Below are positions 53,908-62,933 of a DNA stretch of 64,000 bases, in pieces; the first letter of the stretch is position 1, and each line of letters begins with the position of its first letter. The stretch lies in NCBI RefSeq assembly GCF_001458315.1, contig NZ_CYRX01000033.1:372001-436000 (forward strand), given 5' to 3'. A program made the translations under genes and the position numbers. The notes under the pieces are model-generated. The model was given only the letters and a program-made list of their open reading frames with translations. It made no database searches and was not told where the DNA came from. Source of the stretch: Thalassobacter stenotrophicus (GTDB taxonomy: Bacteria > Pseudomonadota > Alphaproteobacteria > Rhodobacterales > Rhodobacteraceae).

Positions 53908-55260
53908 ATGAAAGACAGCAACTTCCTAAAGGAAATGAACGCGCGCAAGCTGTGGCACCCGATGGCGCACCCCGGTGCGATGCGGGACGCCCCGCCCAAG
54001 ATTATTACCAGCGCGGATGGCATCCACATTACGGATATCGACGGGCACAGCGTGCTGGATGCAGTTGGCGGGCTTTGGAACGTTAATCTGGGATATTCCT
54101 GCCAGCCAATCAAAGACGCGATTGCTGCCCAATTGCAGGTGCTGCCATATTACAGCGCCTTCAAGGGCACTACGACGGATCTTGCGATTGAGCTGTCGGA
54201 TGTTGTGGTGGATTCTTTCGATCAAGAGGGGATGGCGCGCGCCTTTTTCACCTCAGGCGGCAGTGACAGTGTGGAAACCGCGCTCAAGCTTGCGCGGCAA
54301 TATCACCGTCTGCGCGGTGAGGCAGGGCGCACCAAGTTCTTGTCCCTGCGCAAGGGCTATCACGGGACGCATTTTGGTGGGGCCTCGGTGAACGGCAATC
54401 CGCTGTTCCGCGCCTCTTATGAGCCGTTATTGCCCGGCTGTTTCCACGTGCCTGCGCCCTATACCTATCGCAACCCGTTTGATGAGACCGACCCCGAGCG
54501 GCTGGGCGCGATGTGCCTACGCGCACTGGAAGAAGAGATCACCATGCAAACACCGCAAACGATCGCGGCGATGATTATGGAACCCGTTCTGGGGGCGGGC
54601 GGCGTGATTGTGCCGCCCGAAACCTATATGCCGGGCGTGGCCGAAATATGCGCGCGCCACGGAATTCTGCTGATCTCGGATGAGGTTATTACCGGCTTTG
54701 GTCGCACCGGATCATGGTCCGGCGCGCGGCGCTGGGGCGTGAAACCCGATATGATGACCACCGCCAAGGCGATCACCAACGGGTACTATCCGTTCGGTGC
54801 GGTTCTGCTGTCGGGTGAAATGGCTGAGGTGTTTGAGAGCGCGGATGAAGCGGCAGGCATGATCGGCCACGGCTATACCTATTCGTGCCACCCCGTGGGC
54901 GCGGCGGCGGCGCTGGCCTGTTTGGCGGAAACGCAGCGGTTGAACGTGATGGAGAACGCAAGCGCGCGCGGTGCACAATTGTTTTCGGGCCTGCAATCCT
55001 TGGCTGAACGGTTTTCGCTGATCGGCGATGTGCGCGGCGGGGCCGGCTTGATGTGCGGAGTGGAACTGGTCTCTGACCCGGCGACCAAGACGCCCCTAGA
55101 CGCGGCGACGGCCAAGAAAATCTTTGAAGCGACCTATGAGGCGGGTGTCATGGTACGGTTGTCTGGCACCAACCTGTTGATGTCGCCCCCACTGATTTTG
55201 GGCGCGGGTGATGTGGATACTATCCTTGCTGCACTGGCAAAAGGCTTGGAGGCGGCCTAG
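53908..55260 (+). CDS. class III aminotransferase (omega-aminotransferase family)
   Basis: 450-residue PLP enzyme of the omega-amino acid:pyruvate type. I use the ATG at 53908, preceded by GGAGGCCGGG; an in-frame GTG at 53896 would sit on that site. The cofactor lysine is Lys287 in TTAKAITNGYYPFGAV, with LISDEVITGFGRTG (cofactor Asp) before it and FFTSGGSDSVETALKLARQYH as the phosphate site. ARKLWHPMAHP at the N-terminus is characteristic of this subgroup. The amine donor (for example beta-alanine, taurine, putrescine or hypotaurine) cannot be chosen. A GAPDH gene follows 39 bp later. Confidence 0.9.
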   Translation: MKDSNFLKEMNARKLWHPMAHPGAMRDAPPKIITSADGIHITDIDGHSVLDAVGGLWNVNLGYSCQPIKDAIAAQLQVLPYYSAFKGTTTDLAIELSDVVVDSFDQEGMARAFFTSGGSDSVETALKLARQYHRLRGEAGRTKFLSLRKGYHGTHFGGASVNGNPLFRASYEPLLPGCFHVPAPYTYRNPFDETDPERLGAMCLRALEEEITMQTPQTIAAMIMEPVLGAGGVIVPPETYMPGVAEICARHGILLISDEVITGFGRTGSWSGARRWGVKPDMMTTAKAITNGYYPFGAVLLSGEMAEVFESADEAAGMIGHGYTYSCHPVGAAAALACLAETQRLNVMENASARGAQLFSGLQSLAERFSLIGDVRGGAGLMCGVELVSDPATKTPLDAATAKKIFEATYEAGVMVRLSGTNLLMSPPLILGAGDVDTILAALAKGLEAA

Positions 55261-55299
55261 GTTACGCACCCTAACGCGCTTGCATCGAAGGCAAATTCC

Positions 55300-56286
55300 A
55301 TGACCGCTCGGATATTCATCAACGGCTTTGGCCGCATCGGTCGCTCTGTCCTTCGGGCACTTTTGGCGCGGGATGAGGACCTTGAGGTCGTGGGCATTAA
55401 CGACATCGCGCCTTTGGAAACCTGCGCTTATCTATTTGAGTTCGACAGTGTGTTTGGTCCCTGGAAGGGCACCGTCGCGGTTGAGGGCGATGCGCTTGTG
55501 GTGGATGGGCGACGGTTCGCGTTCCACCGCACGCCCGACATTCGGACCCTTCGGCTGGGCGATGTTGATCTGGTGATGGAATGCACCGGCCACGCCGAAA
55601 CTCGCCCCGAGGTTGAGCGCGGTCTGCTGGCAGGCGCGGGCAAGGTTTTGATGTCGGGACCCTCTGCCGTGGCGGATGGCACCGTTGTTCTTGGGGCAAA
55701 TGACGCGGCTTTGCGCCCCGATATGCGGGTTGTGTCCAACGCGTCATGCACCACCAACGCGGTCGCGCCGCTGGTCCGGGTGCTGGACGATGCCTTTGGG
55801 GTAGAGACCGGGACCATGACCACGATCCACTGTTACACCGGCTCTCAGCCGACTGTGGACAAACCAACAGGTGGATTGGCGCGGTCACGTGCAGCGGCTT
55901 TGTCGATGGTGCCGACAACCACCTCGGCGGGGCGGTTGGTTGATGTGGTCTTGCCGCATCTGGAGGGACGGGTCGTGTGCACGTCCGTGCGGGTGCCTGT
56001 CGCATCCGTGTCGGCCGTTGATCTGACCGTACGATTGACCAAGGACTGTGACGCAGGCGCGGTGAATGCAGCAATTTTGGTGGCTAGTGGGCCCATCATC
56101 GGCACAACGGACAAGCCGTTGGTCAGTTCGGATCTGCGCGCCCGCGCCGAAAGCTATATTCACGCTCTGCCCGAGACGTTTGTCACGGACGGAGGCCTTG
56201 TGCGGGTGTTTGGCTGGTACGACAACGAGTGGGGCTTTGCGCATCGGATGATTGATATGGCTGTGCGAATGACCGCGCGCGCCTAA
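55300..56286 (+). CDS. type I glyceraldehyde-3-phosphate dehydrogenase, divergent form
   Basis: 328-residue GAPDH-family enzyme. NGFGRIGRSVLRAL is the NAD-binding loop and Asp in GINDIAP reads NAD. The catalytic Cys150 is in SNASCTTN and the His in TIHCYTGSQPTVD. Most sites differ in detail from the glycolytic enzyme: SGPSAVADGTVVLGAN replaces the usual SAPxKD region, and GGLARSRAAALSMVPTTTSA replaces DLRRARAAA.NIIPTSTGAA. It is probably a second, specialised GAPDH; erythrose-4-phosphate dehydrogenase is an alternative. Confidence 0.85.
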   Translation: MTARIFINGFGRIGRSVLRALLARDEDLEVVGINDIAPLETCAYLFEFDSVFGPWKGTVAVEGDALVVDGRRFAFHRTPDIRTLRLGDVDLVMECTGHAETRPEVERGLLAGAGKVLMSGPSAVADGTVVLGANDAALRPDMRVVSNASCTTNAVAPLVRVLDDAFGVETGTMTTIHCYTGSQPTVDKPTGGLARSRAAALSMVPTTTSAGRLVDVVLPHLEGRVVCTSVRVPVASVSAVDLTVRLTKDCDAGAVNAAILVASGPIIGTTDKPLVSSDLRARAESYIHALPETFVTDGGLVRVFGWYDNEWGFAHRMIDMAVRMTARA

Positions 56287-56442
56287 AACCGAACGTGGTA
56301 TTTCGGTTGGCCTCGGGCGGATCGGCGCGTGGCCTAGGCCAGGCCCTTTTGAGGCGAACCGGCAAGGCGCGACCCTTGCCCAAGATCCCACGATATTCTC
56401 TAAGGCCGTGGCGCTTATGCCGATTGCAGCGCGCTATTCAGG

Positions 56443-57339
56443 TTAGTCCAACGTGCCCAGCGCGGTGAATAGACCCGCCTGTGTTAAAGGTCCGGCGGCA
56501 AACCGGTCCGCGGGCACGCCTTGTTTGGACAATGCACGCGCATAAAGCCCGCACAGCACTTCTCGCCCGATGAGGGCGACTTGCTGACCCAGCCAATAGG
56601 GTTTTAACGCGGCTATCTCGGCCCCGATCAATAGACCCGACAGCCGAGCATCTGCCGCCGTCTTGGTCGCGCCGGTCAAGACATGGCTCGCGCGGATCGC
56701 AGCCACTTCGGTGACCAAGCGTTCTGGATTGGACAGTGTCACATCCACCCCTTCGTCAAAGGCGATGCCATCCGGGTCACCATGGGCCACGGAATGACGC
56801 AGGATCGAAGTCTCAGCCAGAAGGTCATACATCTCACCCGTCATGGTGGTTTCAAAGCTGACGATTTCCTCGGCACTGACATGGGCCCACTTGGAATGCG
56901 TTCCGGGCAGGCAAATGACGCCCTCGAACGTGGGATGAGAGGCCAAAAATCCAGATATCTGGGTTTCCTCGCCGCGCAGAATTGTGGGCTTGGGGCGTAA
57001 TTGTGACAGTCCAGGCATCATATAGACTTGTAGCCCTGCATCCTGCGTCGGTACGCGCGTTGGTGCCAGCGTGCGGGGGGTGCATGGGGCCTGAGCAAAC
57101 GGGGCCTCAAACCAACCCTCGCGGGAGCCTGCCTCACCACAGATCAGGATCATCACAGGGCGATCCCCCCAAGTGCTGCGCCAAGGGTCGATCAATTTGC
57201 TCAACGTTGGTTCAAACTCATCGCGATTGAGGGTGCGCGCCCCGGCGGACCTATCCCCGGCCTCGGCCACGGCAGTGTCATCCTGCATCAGCCAAGCCCG
57301 CAGGTTTGACCCGCCCCAATCAACGGCAATCCAAGTCAT
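56443..57339 (-). CDS. dgoK: 2-dehydro-3-deoxygalactonokinase
   Basis: Phosphorylates 2-dehydro-3-deoxygalactonate in the De Ley-Doudoroff route of galactose/galactonate breakdown. I start at the ATG at 57337-57339 (298 aa, MTWIAVDWGGSNLRAWLM), a phosphate-binding motif of the ASKHA fold. ICGEAGSREGW, RGEETQISGFLA, CLPGTHSKWAHV and FTTTMTGEMY-like FETTMTGEMYDLL are the DgoK hallmarks. The aldolase and dehydratase of the pathway are not in the window. It converges on the GAPDH gene. Confidence 0.92.
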   Translation of the reverse strand: MTWIAVDWGGSNLRAWLMQDDTAVAEAGDRSAGARTLNRDEFEPTLSKLIDPWRSTWGDRPVMILICGEAGSREGWFEAPFAQAPCTPRTLAPTRVPTQDAGLQVYMMPGLSQLRPKPTILRGEETQISGFLASHPTFEGVICLPGTHSKWAHVSAEEIVSFETTMTGEMYDLLAETSILRHSVAHGDPDGIAFDEGVDVTLSNPERLVTEVAAIRASHVLTGATKTAADARLSGLLIGAEIAALKPYWLGQQVALIGREVLCGLYARALSKQGVPADRFAAGPLTQAGLFTALGTLD

Positions 57340-57486
57340 TAAGCGCACCCTTTTCTGTCTCATTCAGCCCAAGCTGCGCCCCTTATGCGCAATGCGCGGC
57401 CCAAGACCAAGGCTTGGATTGGCGGCATCGTGGGTGCGGCAGCGGATGGTTTTGTCGGGCATAAACCATCAAGCGTGAACATGGTC

Positions 57487-58362
57487 CTAAGAGCCGGGCA
57501 CAACGCGAATACGTTTGAAGCTTGGGGGGTGCTCCGCGCTTTTGGGCCGAGTGGAACCAGTGGATGCGCCCACCCGCAAACGCCGCGCGCCTTCGGATGT
57601 CGGCGGCAGGCTCTGACGCGACCTCAGCCGTGCCATCAGGTCCGCCACAGGTGTCGTCAGTTCCATGCCGTAGACGACAAAACGACCGTCATCGCCGCGC
57701 GCACCGCCGGAGATTATCGACAGAATCCGGCGATTGCCGTCTTCTTCGATGAATACCGGGGCCCCGGATGAGCCGAAGGTCGCGGCACAGTTGAACTCTA
57801 GGATGCCCCCAGAATAGCGGTTCGTGATTGCGCAGCCGCGTTCTTGGGTCAGGGCTTCCTCTCGGCCCTTGCCGTAGGACAGCAGCATGACTTCAGTGCC
57901 TTGGCTCGCGCGGGCGTGAATTCTAAAGGGGGAGGCGCTGGTTACGAAAATCTCACTCTCCAGCTGTAATAGCGCGATGTCATGGGGGATGGTATTGGCG
58001 GTCGACTTGCCGCCCGGATCGCGCACATAGCCCTGTGGGATGTGAGCGGCCACAACGCGTCGCTCCGCGCTGGCGGCACCGTGTTGATAGCCTGCGCGAA
58101 ACACCAAATCGCGGGGCAGTTTGGTTCCGGCTTTGACATGGTCATAGACACAATGCGCTGCCGTCAGAACGATATCGCGCGCAATAAGTGTGCCGGTGCA
58201 AAACCCGCGACCAAAATCGAGCCTGCCGACACCTTCCCACCCCATGCGCTTGAATGGTGCGTCCAGCGTTTGGATAGATTGGGCCTGGACACTGTGGGAG
58301 CATACCAACACCACCATAATCGCAAGCGCGTGTGCAGAGCGGCGCGCAAATTGGTAAAGCAT
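57487..58362 (-). CDS. secreted trypsin-like serine protease
   Basis: 291 residues from the ATG at 58360-58362, which has GGGGG upstream; the longer frame adds 22 unlikely residues. A signal peptide (about residues 1-27, ending SVQAQ) leads to an S1 peptidase domain. The triad is His70 (LTAAHCVYD), Asp128 (IPHDIALLQL) and Ser199 (TFGSSGAPVF); Cys55 and Cys71 would make the usual disulfide. The active-site Ser context is GSSGAP rather than GDSGGP, as in many bacterial glutamyl-endopeptidase-like enzymes. No PDZ domain or membrane anchor is seen, so it is periplasmic or exported. Confidence 0.88.
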   Translation of the reverse strand: MLYQFARRSAHALAIMVVLVCSHSVQAQSIQTLDAPFKRMGWEGVGRLDFGRGFCTGTLIARDIVLTAAHCVYDHVKAGTKLPRDLVFRAGYQHGAASAERRVVAAHIPQGYVRDPGGKSTANTIPHDIALLQLESEIFVTSASPFRIHARASQGTEVMLLSYGKGREEALTQERGCAITNRYSGGILEFNCAATFGSSGAPVFIEEDGNRRILSIISGGARGDDGRFVVYGMELTTPVADLMARLRSRQSLPPTSEGARRLRVGASTGSTRPKSAEHPPSFKRIRVVPGS

Positions 58363-58571
58363 GGTCGGACCCCCGTGATAGCACTGCCCCCAACGTAGGC
58401 GCGGGGCGGGACAATTCTGCGGCAACAACAGGGAGATTTCGCATCATCCCTGAAACAATGGCGCTGTGGAGGTGGAATTGTTTAGCCAGCGTTTCCACCA
58501 ATCAGCGAAACTTCTTGACGTAAGGGTAACGTTGCGCGTCACTGAACCGGCACCGTGATCGGGGAGGGATC

Positions 58572-59192
58572 ATGCCGGCACTTTTACAAGCAGCGCGCCT
58601 ATGGGGGGCTGCCAACGCGGGCCTGCTTTGGGCGGGCCGTTGGTTGGCAGTGGGCTGCTTGGGGTTGATGGTCGTCATCATCCTTGTGCAGGTCGTGGCG
58701 CGCTATGTCCTCAACAACGCGCTGCCTTGGCCCGATGAAGCCGCGCGCTTTTTCATGCTGTGGATGACGGGGTTAATGGCCCCAACCGCGCTACGGCGGG
58801 GCGGCTTTGTCGCGATCGACATGCTGGTGTTGATGTTACCACGGGTGGTGGCAAGTGTGCTGATGCTGGGGCTTTTGGCCGTTTCGGGCATGGTGTTGGT
58901 TGTCGCCGCACAGTTGGGCTGGGCAGAGGTCACGGGCTTCGGCGGCAGCTTCAAAACCGCCTCATTAATGACGTTCTTTACGATTGATTTCGCGGATGGC
59001 GTGCCGTTCGTTCGCGTTGACTGGGGCTGGCAGCCGATGCCGCGCAGCCACATGATGGCCTCGTTGATGGTGGGGGTGTGGTTGATGCTAACCGTCACCG
59101 GGGAACTGATGCTGCGCCAGATCATCACGATGATGGGACATGGCGACGCTCTGACGGATATCCCCGAAAATGCGACGGTGGGGGCGGAATGA
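58572..59192 (+). CDS. dctQ: TRAP transporter small permease (DctQ type)
   Basis: 206-residue membrane protein with four hydrophobic segments. The pattern VVARYVLNNALPWPDEAARFFMLWMTGLMAPTALRRGGFVAIDMLV, read in order, is the DctQ signature. It is somewhat longer than usual because of a hydrophilic loop between the last helices (TGFGGSFKTASL to GWQPMPRSHM). GGGGAGGGA precedes the ATG. First gene of a DctQ-DctM-DctP operon; it ends 1 bp before dctM. Confidence 0.92.
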   Translation: MPALLQAARLWGAANAGLLWAGRWLAVGCLGLMVVIILVQVVARYVLNNALPWPDEAARFFMLWMTGLMAPTALRRGGFVAIDMLVLMLPRVVASVLMLGLLAVSGMVLVVAAQLGWAEVTGFGGSFKTASLMTFFTIDFADGVPFVRVDWGWQPMPRSHMMASLMVGVWLMLTVTGELMLRQIITMMGHGDALTDIPENATVGAE

Positions 59193-59193
59193 C

Positions 59194-60489
59194 GTGCTGA
59201 TCTGGTTCTTGCCGCTGTTTCTTGTGTTCCTGATGATCGGCTTGCCGGTCTTTTTCGGACTGCTGGCAGCACCCGGGCTGCTGTTATGGCTCAATGGCCA
59301 AGAGCGCGACATCGCCCTGCTGTACCGCAACGTCTACAACGGCATGGACAGTTTTCCGCTGATGGCGATCCCGTTCTTTATGCTCGCGGGTGAGATGATG
59401 AACCGTGGCGGCATCACGATGCGGCTGGTTGAGTTTTCGCAAGCCTGCGTTGGGCATTTTCGGGCGGGACTGGCGCAGGTGAATATCCTCAGTTCCATGC
59501 TCTTTGCGGGCCTTTCTGGGTCGGCAGTTGCGGATACCTCGGCGCTGGGCTCAATGCTGATCCCGGCGATGAAGAAGGAAGGCTATACCGTCAAGTTTGC
59601 GGCGGCGGTTACGGCAGCATCCTCCGTGATTGGGCCGATCATTCCGCCCTCGGGGATCATGATCATCTATGCCTATGTCATGGGCGAATCCGTGGCGGCC
59701 CTGTTCCTTGCGGGTATCGTTCCGGGTGTGTTGGTCGGTATCGGTTTGATGACCGTGACCAACATCATCGCCCGTCGATTAGATGATTTTCCGGCCCTAC
59801 GCCGTCGCGCGACGTGGCCTGAAAAGGGGCAAGCCTCGCTTAAGGCGTTCTTTCCGTTGCTGACCCCTGTGATTATCCTTGGGGGCATCCTTGGGGGTGT
59901 CTTTACACCAACCGAAGCCTCTGCCGTCGCGGTGGCCTACGCATTGTTTGTGTCGCTGTTCCTGCTGCGATCTATGGGCCTGCGCGATGTGCCGGATGTG
60001 TTGATGAAGGCCGCAATCACGTCGGCAGTGGTGTTGTTGCTGGTCGGTGCGGCGATGGCGTTCAAAACCGTCGTCTCGTTGAGCCATGCCCCCGAAACAC
60101 TGGCGGCTTTTATCCTATCACTTTCGGACAACCCGCTGGTGTTGTTGCTGTTAATCAACCTGTTGTTGTTCATCGTGGGCATGTTTCTGGACGCAGGCCC
60201 CGCGATCATCATTTTGGGTCCGATCCTTGGGCCCATCTTTGTGGATCTGGGCGTGGACCCGGTTCACTTTGCAATCATCATGTCGGTCAATCTGACCGTT
60301 GGGTTGGCCACGCCGCCTATGGGGCTTGTGCTGTTTGTCGCCTCCAGTGTTTCGGGCGAACGGGTCGAGACAATCGCCCGCGCGATCCTGCCGTTTCTTG
60401 CTGTCGAAATCTTTGTCATCGGGCTGATCACATACATCCCGGCCATCTCACTTTTCGTGCCGACCTACTTCGGCTTCATCATGCCTTAA
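59194..60489 (+). CDS. dctM: TRAP transporter large permease (DctM type)
   Basis: 431-residue, roughly 12-helix permease from the GTG at 59194, one base after the dctQ stop and preceded by GGGGGCGG. Family motifs are PLMAIPFFMLAGEMMNRGGI, LSGSAVADTSALGSMLIPAM, ASSVIGPIIPPSGIMIIYAYV and PTEASAVAVAYALF. With DctQ it forms the membrane domain that imports a substrate driven by a sodium gradient. Confidence 0.96.
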   Translation: MLIWFLPLFLVFLMIGLPVFFGLLAAPGLLLWLNGQERDIALLYRNVYNGMDSFPLMAIPFFMLAGEMMNRGGITMRLVEFSQACVGHFRAGLAQVNILSSMLFAGLSGSAVADTSALGSMLIPAMKKEGYTVKFAAAVTAASSVIGPIIPPSGIMIIYAYVMGESVAALFLAGIVPGVLVGIGLMTVTNIIARRLDDFPALRRRATWPEKGQASLKAFFPLLTPVIILGGILGGVFTPTEASAVAVAYALFVSLFLLRSMGLRDVPDVLMKAAITSAVVLLLVGAAMAFKTVVSLSHAPETLAAFILSLSDNPLVLLLLINLLLFIVGMFLDAGPAIIILGPILGPIFVDLGVDPVHFAIIMSVNLTVGLATPPMGLVLFVASSVSGERVETIARAILPFLAVEIFVIGLITYIPAISLFVPTYFGFIMP

Positions 60490-60514
60490 AACCAGTCCAA
60501 AGGGAGGACATACC

Positions 60515-61585
60515 ATGCTATTTTCCAACACGATAAAGGCGTTTGGCATCGCCACATTGCTTGCCGCCAGCAGTATCGGCGCGGCCTATGCGCAGACCAT
60601 TACACTGCGCGCCACAGCCAATTCGAATGAAAACGATGAAGATTACGACGGCCTCGTGGTGTTCAAAAACTACGTAGAGGCGGCGTCGAACGGGGCCATT
60701 GAGGTGGAGTTGTTCATCGGGACGCAATTGTGCGGCAACGGGGCTGAGTGCCTTGCGGGCGTCGCGGATGGCACCATTGATATCTATATCTCAACCTCGG
60801 GCGGGGCCTCGGGGATTTTTCCCTACGTTCAGGTGTTGGATCTGCCGTACCTGATGGCCGATGACCGGGTCGCCGAGGCGGTGTTGGACAACGACAGCGC
60901 GTTGGTCAACTGGATGCAGGACCGGGTGCTAGAGGACAGCCAAGGCTCCATCCGGCTGATGACCATCGGCAACACGGGCGGCTGGCGCAACTTTGCCAAT
61001 ACGCAGCGCCGGGTGGCGGAACCCGCGGATATGGACGGTTTGAAAATCCGGACAGTTGTGGCGGACCTGCCGCAGGAATTAGTGCGCGCGCTTGGGGCCT
61101 CGCCCACGCCGATCCCGTGGCCTGAGCTGTTCACGTCATTCCAGACCGGCGTGGTCGAGGGGTCCAAGAACGGGATCACGGATATCATGGGCATGAAGTT
61201 CCCGGATGCGGGTCTGCAGTATGTCACGCTGGATGGGCACGCCTACATGGGGGCGCTGTGGTTTATGAACAACCAACGCTTTGCCGAGATGGACATGGGC
61301 CTGCGCCGCGTCGTGGTGGACGGGTTCTATGCGCTGCAACAGGCGACCTTTGCCTCGCCCAAGCGTAAATCTATCGCCGCCTACCAAGAGTTCGTCGCAG
61401 GCGGCGGTGATTTGTACGTGCCCACACCGGATCAAAAAGCCGCATTCGCGGGGGCTGCGGGGCCGGTGTTTGAGTGGTTTGAAAAGAACGTGGATGGCGG
61501 TTCTGAAGTGCTTGCCGCCATGCGAGAGGCCGTTGCCACCGCAGAAGCGGATATCGCCCGCGCCTATGAGGACGACCTCAACTAA
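60515..61585 (+). CDS. dctP: TRAP transporter substrate-binding protein (DctP type)
   Basis: 356 residues with a signal peptide (about 1-27, ending AYAQ), so periplasmic. The DctP fold is supported by DGTIDIYI, DMDGLKIRT with the substrate-carboxylate Arg, and PTPIPWPELFTSFQTGVVEG. Residues GTQLCGNGAECLAG hold two cysteines six apart near the N-terminal lobe, which is unusual for a DctP protein and could form a disulfide. Ligand unknown. A strong terminator follows. Confidence 0.95.
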   Translation: MLFSNTIKAFGIATLLAASSIGAAYAQTITLRATANSNENDEDYDGLVVFKNYVEAASNGAIEVELFIGTQLCGNGAECLAGVADGTIDIYISTSGGASGIFPYVQVLDLPYLMADDRVAEAVLDNDSALVNWMQDRVLEDSQGSIRLMTIGNTGGWRNFANTQRRVAEPADMDGLKIRTVVADLPQELVRALGASPTPIPWPELFTSFQTGVVEGSKNGITDIMGMKFPDAGLQYVTLDGHAYMGALWFMNNQRFAEMDMGLRRVVVDGFYALQQATFASPKRKSIAAYQEFVAGGGDLYVPTPDQKAAFAGAAGPVFEWFEKNVDGGSEVLAAMREAVATAEADIARAYEDDLN

Positions 61586-61593
61586 AGGCCAGC

Positions 61594-61625
61594 GGTGGGG
61601 CGGCCAACCTAGCCGCCCCACCTTT
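61594..61625 (+). terminator. Rho-independent terminator after dctP
   Basis: GGTGGGGCGGC (61594-61604) pairs perfectly with GCCGCCCCACC (61612-61622) around a seven-base loop and is followed by TTTCC. It ends the TRAP operon. Confidence 0.8.
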
Positions 61626-61653
61626 CCTCGTCGCCACTTACGGAGCCTGCACC

Positions 61654-62394
61654 ATGCTCAGACCCATCGGATATCTTGCCGCGTTGCTGGCCGTCACGGG
61701 CTGCACATCGCTGGATTACAACGCCGTGCCCGTGGGCCGGTTTGAGGGATCGGCGCTTGTGGTGTGGGTGGGTCCGGGGGATGAGGACACGTCTGGCGAT
61801 GGCAAGTTCCTGTACGTCCCGCGCACCGGGGATGAGTTGGAATTCTTCCGTGACGCGTCCGCCGAAGCCTCGACGGGCAATGAGGTCATCCGACCCGGCC
61901 CGTTCTATACTAACGGCGGCTCTATCCCCCGGTTTGTGCAGAACATCCGCGGCTTTAATGCTTGGGCCTTTGGCCCGGCCTATATCATACATGATTGGCT
62001 GTTTGTGGTGCGCAAATCCGCCAATGACGGGGACCCGGACGCGCTCAGCCAACCAATCGCGCGCATGGAGTTCCGTGAAACCGGCCTGATCATGGCCGAA
62101 ACGATCAAGACAGTGTCTGCTCAGTACGATCTGGCCCCGGAAACCGGGCAGGCAGGTTCGATCATCGCGCCGGTGACGTTGGGCCCAATTTCCCGCGCGC
62201 TGTGGGAGCAAACCGGCGCCTGCCCCGCGCAACAAGTGGCGCCAGAGCATTTGGCAATTGTCGATGAGATCAACGGTGTACGCTTTGATGCTATCATTGT
62301 CGCGCCAGATGATGGGCCATCAAAGCTCGAAACCCTCGCAGCGCCAAAACCGTCCTACGTAATTGTGGGCACAATCGATTTCGCGGGGCGATGA
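61654..62394 (+). CDS. DUF1353-like putative lipoprotein
   Basis: 246 residues with a lipoprotein signal (YLAALLAVTGCTSLDY, lipobox Cys about residue 17). The central part TNGGSIPRFVQNIRGFNAWAFGPAYIIHDWLF, read in order, matches the DUF1353 pattern (SIP followed by a hydrophobic stretch and an HDW/HDY signature). The C-terminal hundred residues are extra. Function unknown. It is the second DUF1353-like protein in the window (the first is at 26427-26792), but here secreted and lipid-anchored. Confidence 0.75.
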   Translation: MLRPIGYLAALLAVTGCTSLDYNAVPVGRFEGSALVVWVGPGDEDTSGDGKFLYVPRTGDELEFFRDASAEASTGNEVIRPGPFYTNGGSIPRFVQNIRGFNAWAFGPAYIIHDWLFVVRKSANDGDPDALSQPIARMEFRETGLIMAETIKTVSAQYDLAPETGQAGSIIAPVTLGPISRALWEQTGACPAQQVAPEHLAIVDEINGVRFDAIIVAPDDGPSKLETLAAPKPSYVIVGTIDFAGR

Positions 62395-62441
62395 TGTCAG
62401 GGATGCAAGAGCGCGACGCGCCGCCCACGGCCCGGGGGCTT

Positions 62442-62918
62442 TTAGCGAAACGGGTACATCCAGACCTTATAGTCAGCGATCAACGCATGGGCATGTTCGA
62501 TCTGTTCCGGCGTCATTTTCTTGATCACCTCTTCTTGGCTGATCGCCGCATCAGGGTCGCCGCCAATCGCGCTCAGGGCGTACCACATGTAGGCGCGGAC
62601 CAGATCAATCTGGATGCCGATGCCAACCTCATAGTACCAACCTATCCCCGATTGCGCGCCAGGGTGCCCCTTCATAGAGGCGCGCAGATACCATTCAAAC
62701 GCACGCACCGGGTCCTTGTCGACGCCAAGTCCAAGGGCGTACATCACACCAATCAATTCTTCGGCGTCGGCGTTGCCGGACCGCGCGGCTGGCCAAAACG
62801 CATCATAGGCTTCTTCAAAGCGGCCCGTTTCCATCAGGTCGCGCCCGCGCTCGACGTCGGCAAAGGTGGGCGTGGCCAGCAGGGTCAGGCCATAAGCAAG
62901 CAAAAGGGCAGGGCGCAT
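62442..62918 (-). CDS. secreted Sel1-like repeat protein
   Basis: 158 residues with a signal peptide (MRPALLLAYGLTLLATPTFAD). Three to four short helical repeats of the Sel1/TPR type follow: GRFEEAYDAFWPAARSGNADAEELIGVMYALGLGV, then KDPVRAFEWYLRASMKGHPGAQSGIGWYYEVGIGI, and DLVRAYMWYALSAIGGDPDA. The first and second repeats have the A.....G..YA.G.GV spacing. Such proteins are binding scaffolds. GGAGG lies 8 bases upstream of the ATG. It diverges from the peroxidase gene with only 15 bp between. Confidence 0.88.
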   Translation of the reverse strand: MRPALLLAYGLTLLATPTFADVERGRDLMETGRFEEAYDAFWPAARSGNADAEELIGVMYALGLGVDKDPVRAFEWYLRASMKGHPGAQSGIGWYYEVGIGIQIDLVRAYMWYALSAIGGDPDAAISQEEVIKKMTPEQIEHAHALIADYKVWMYPFR

Positions 62919-62933
62919 CGTTGGATCCTCCTA

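Noticed and set aside
56287-56310. Small inverted repeat after the GAPDH gene (AACCGAA and TTCGGTT)
   Set aside because: Only seven base pairs with no T-run; too weak to call a terminator.
57385-57771. Plus-strand frame whose first 30 codons read like a small protein (AWIGGIVGAAADGFVGHK)
   Set aside because: Only the first part lies in the gap before dgoK, no ribosome binding site precedes it, and the rest is antisense to the serine protease.
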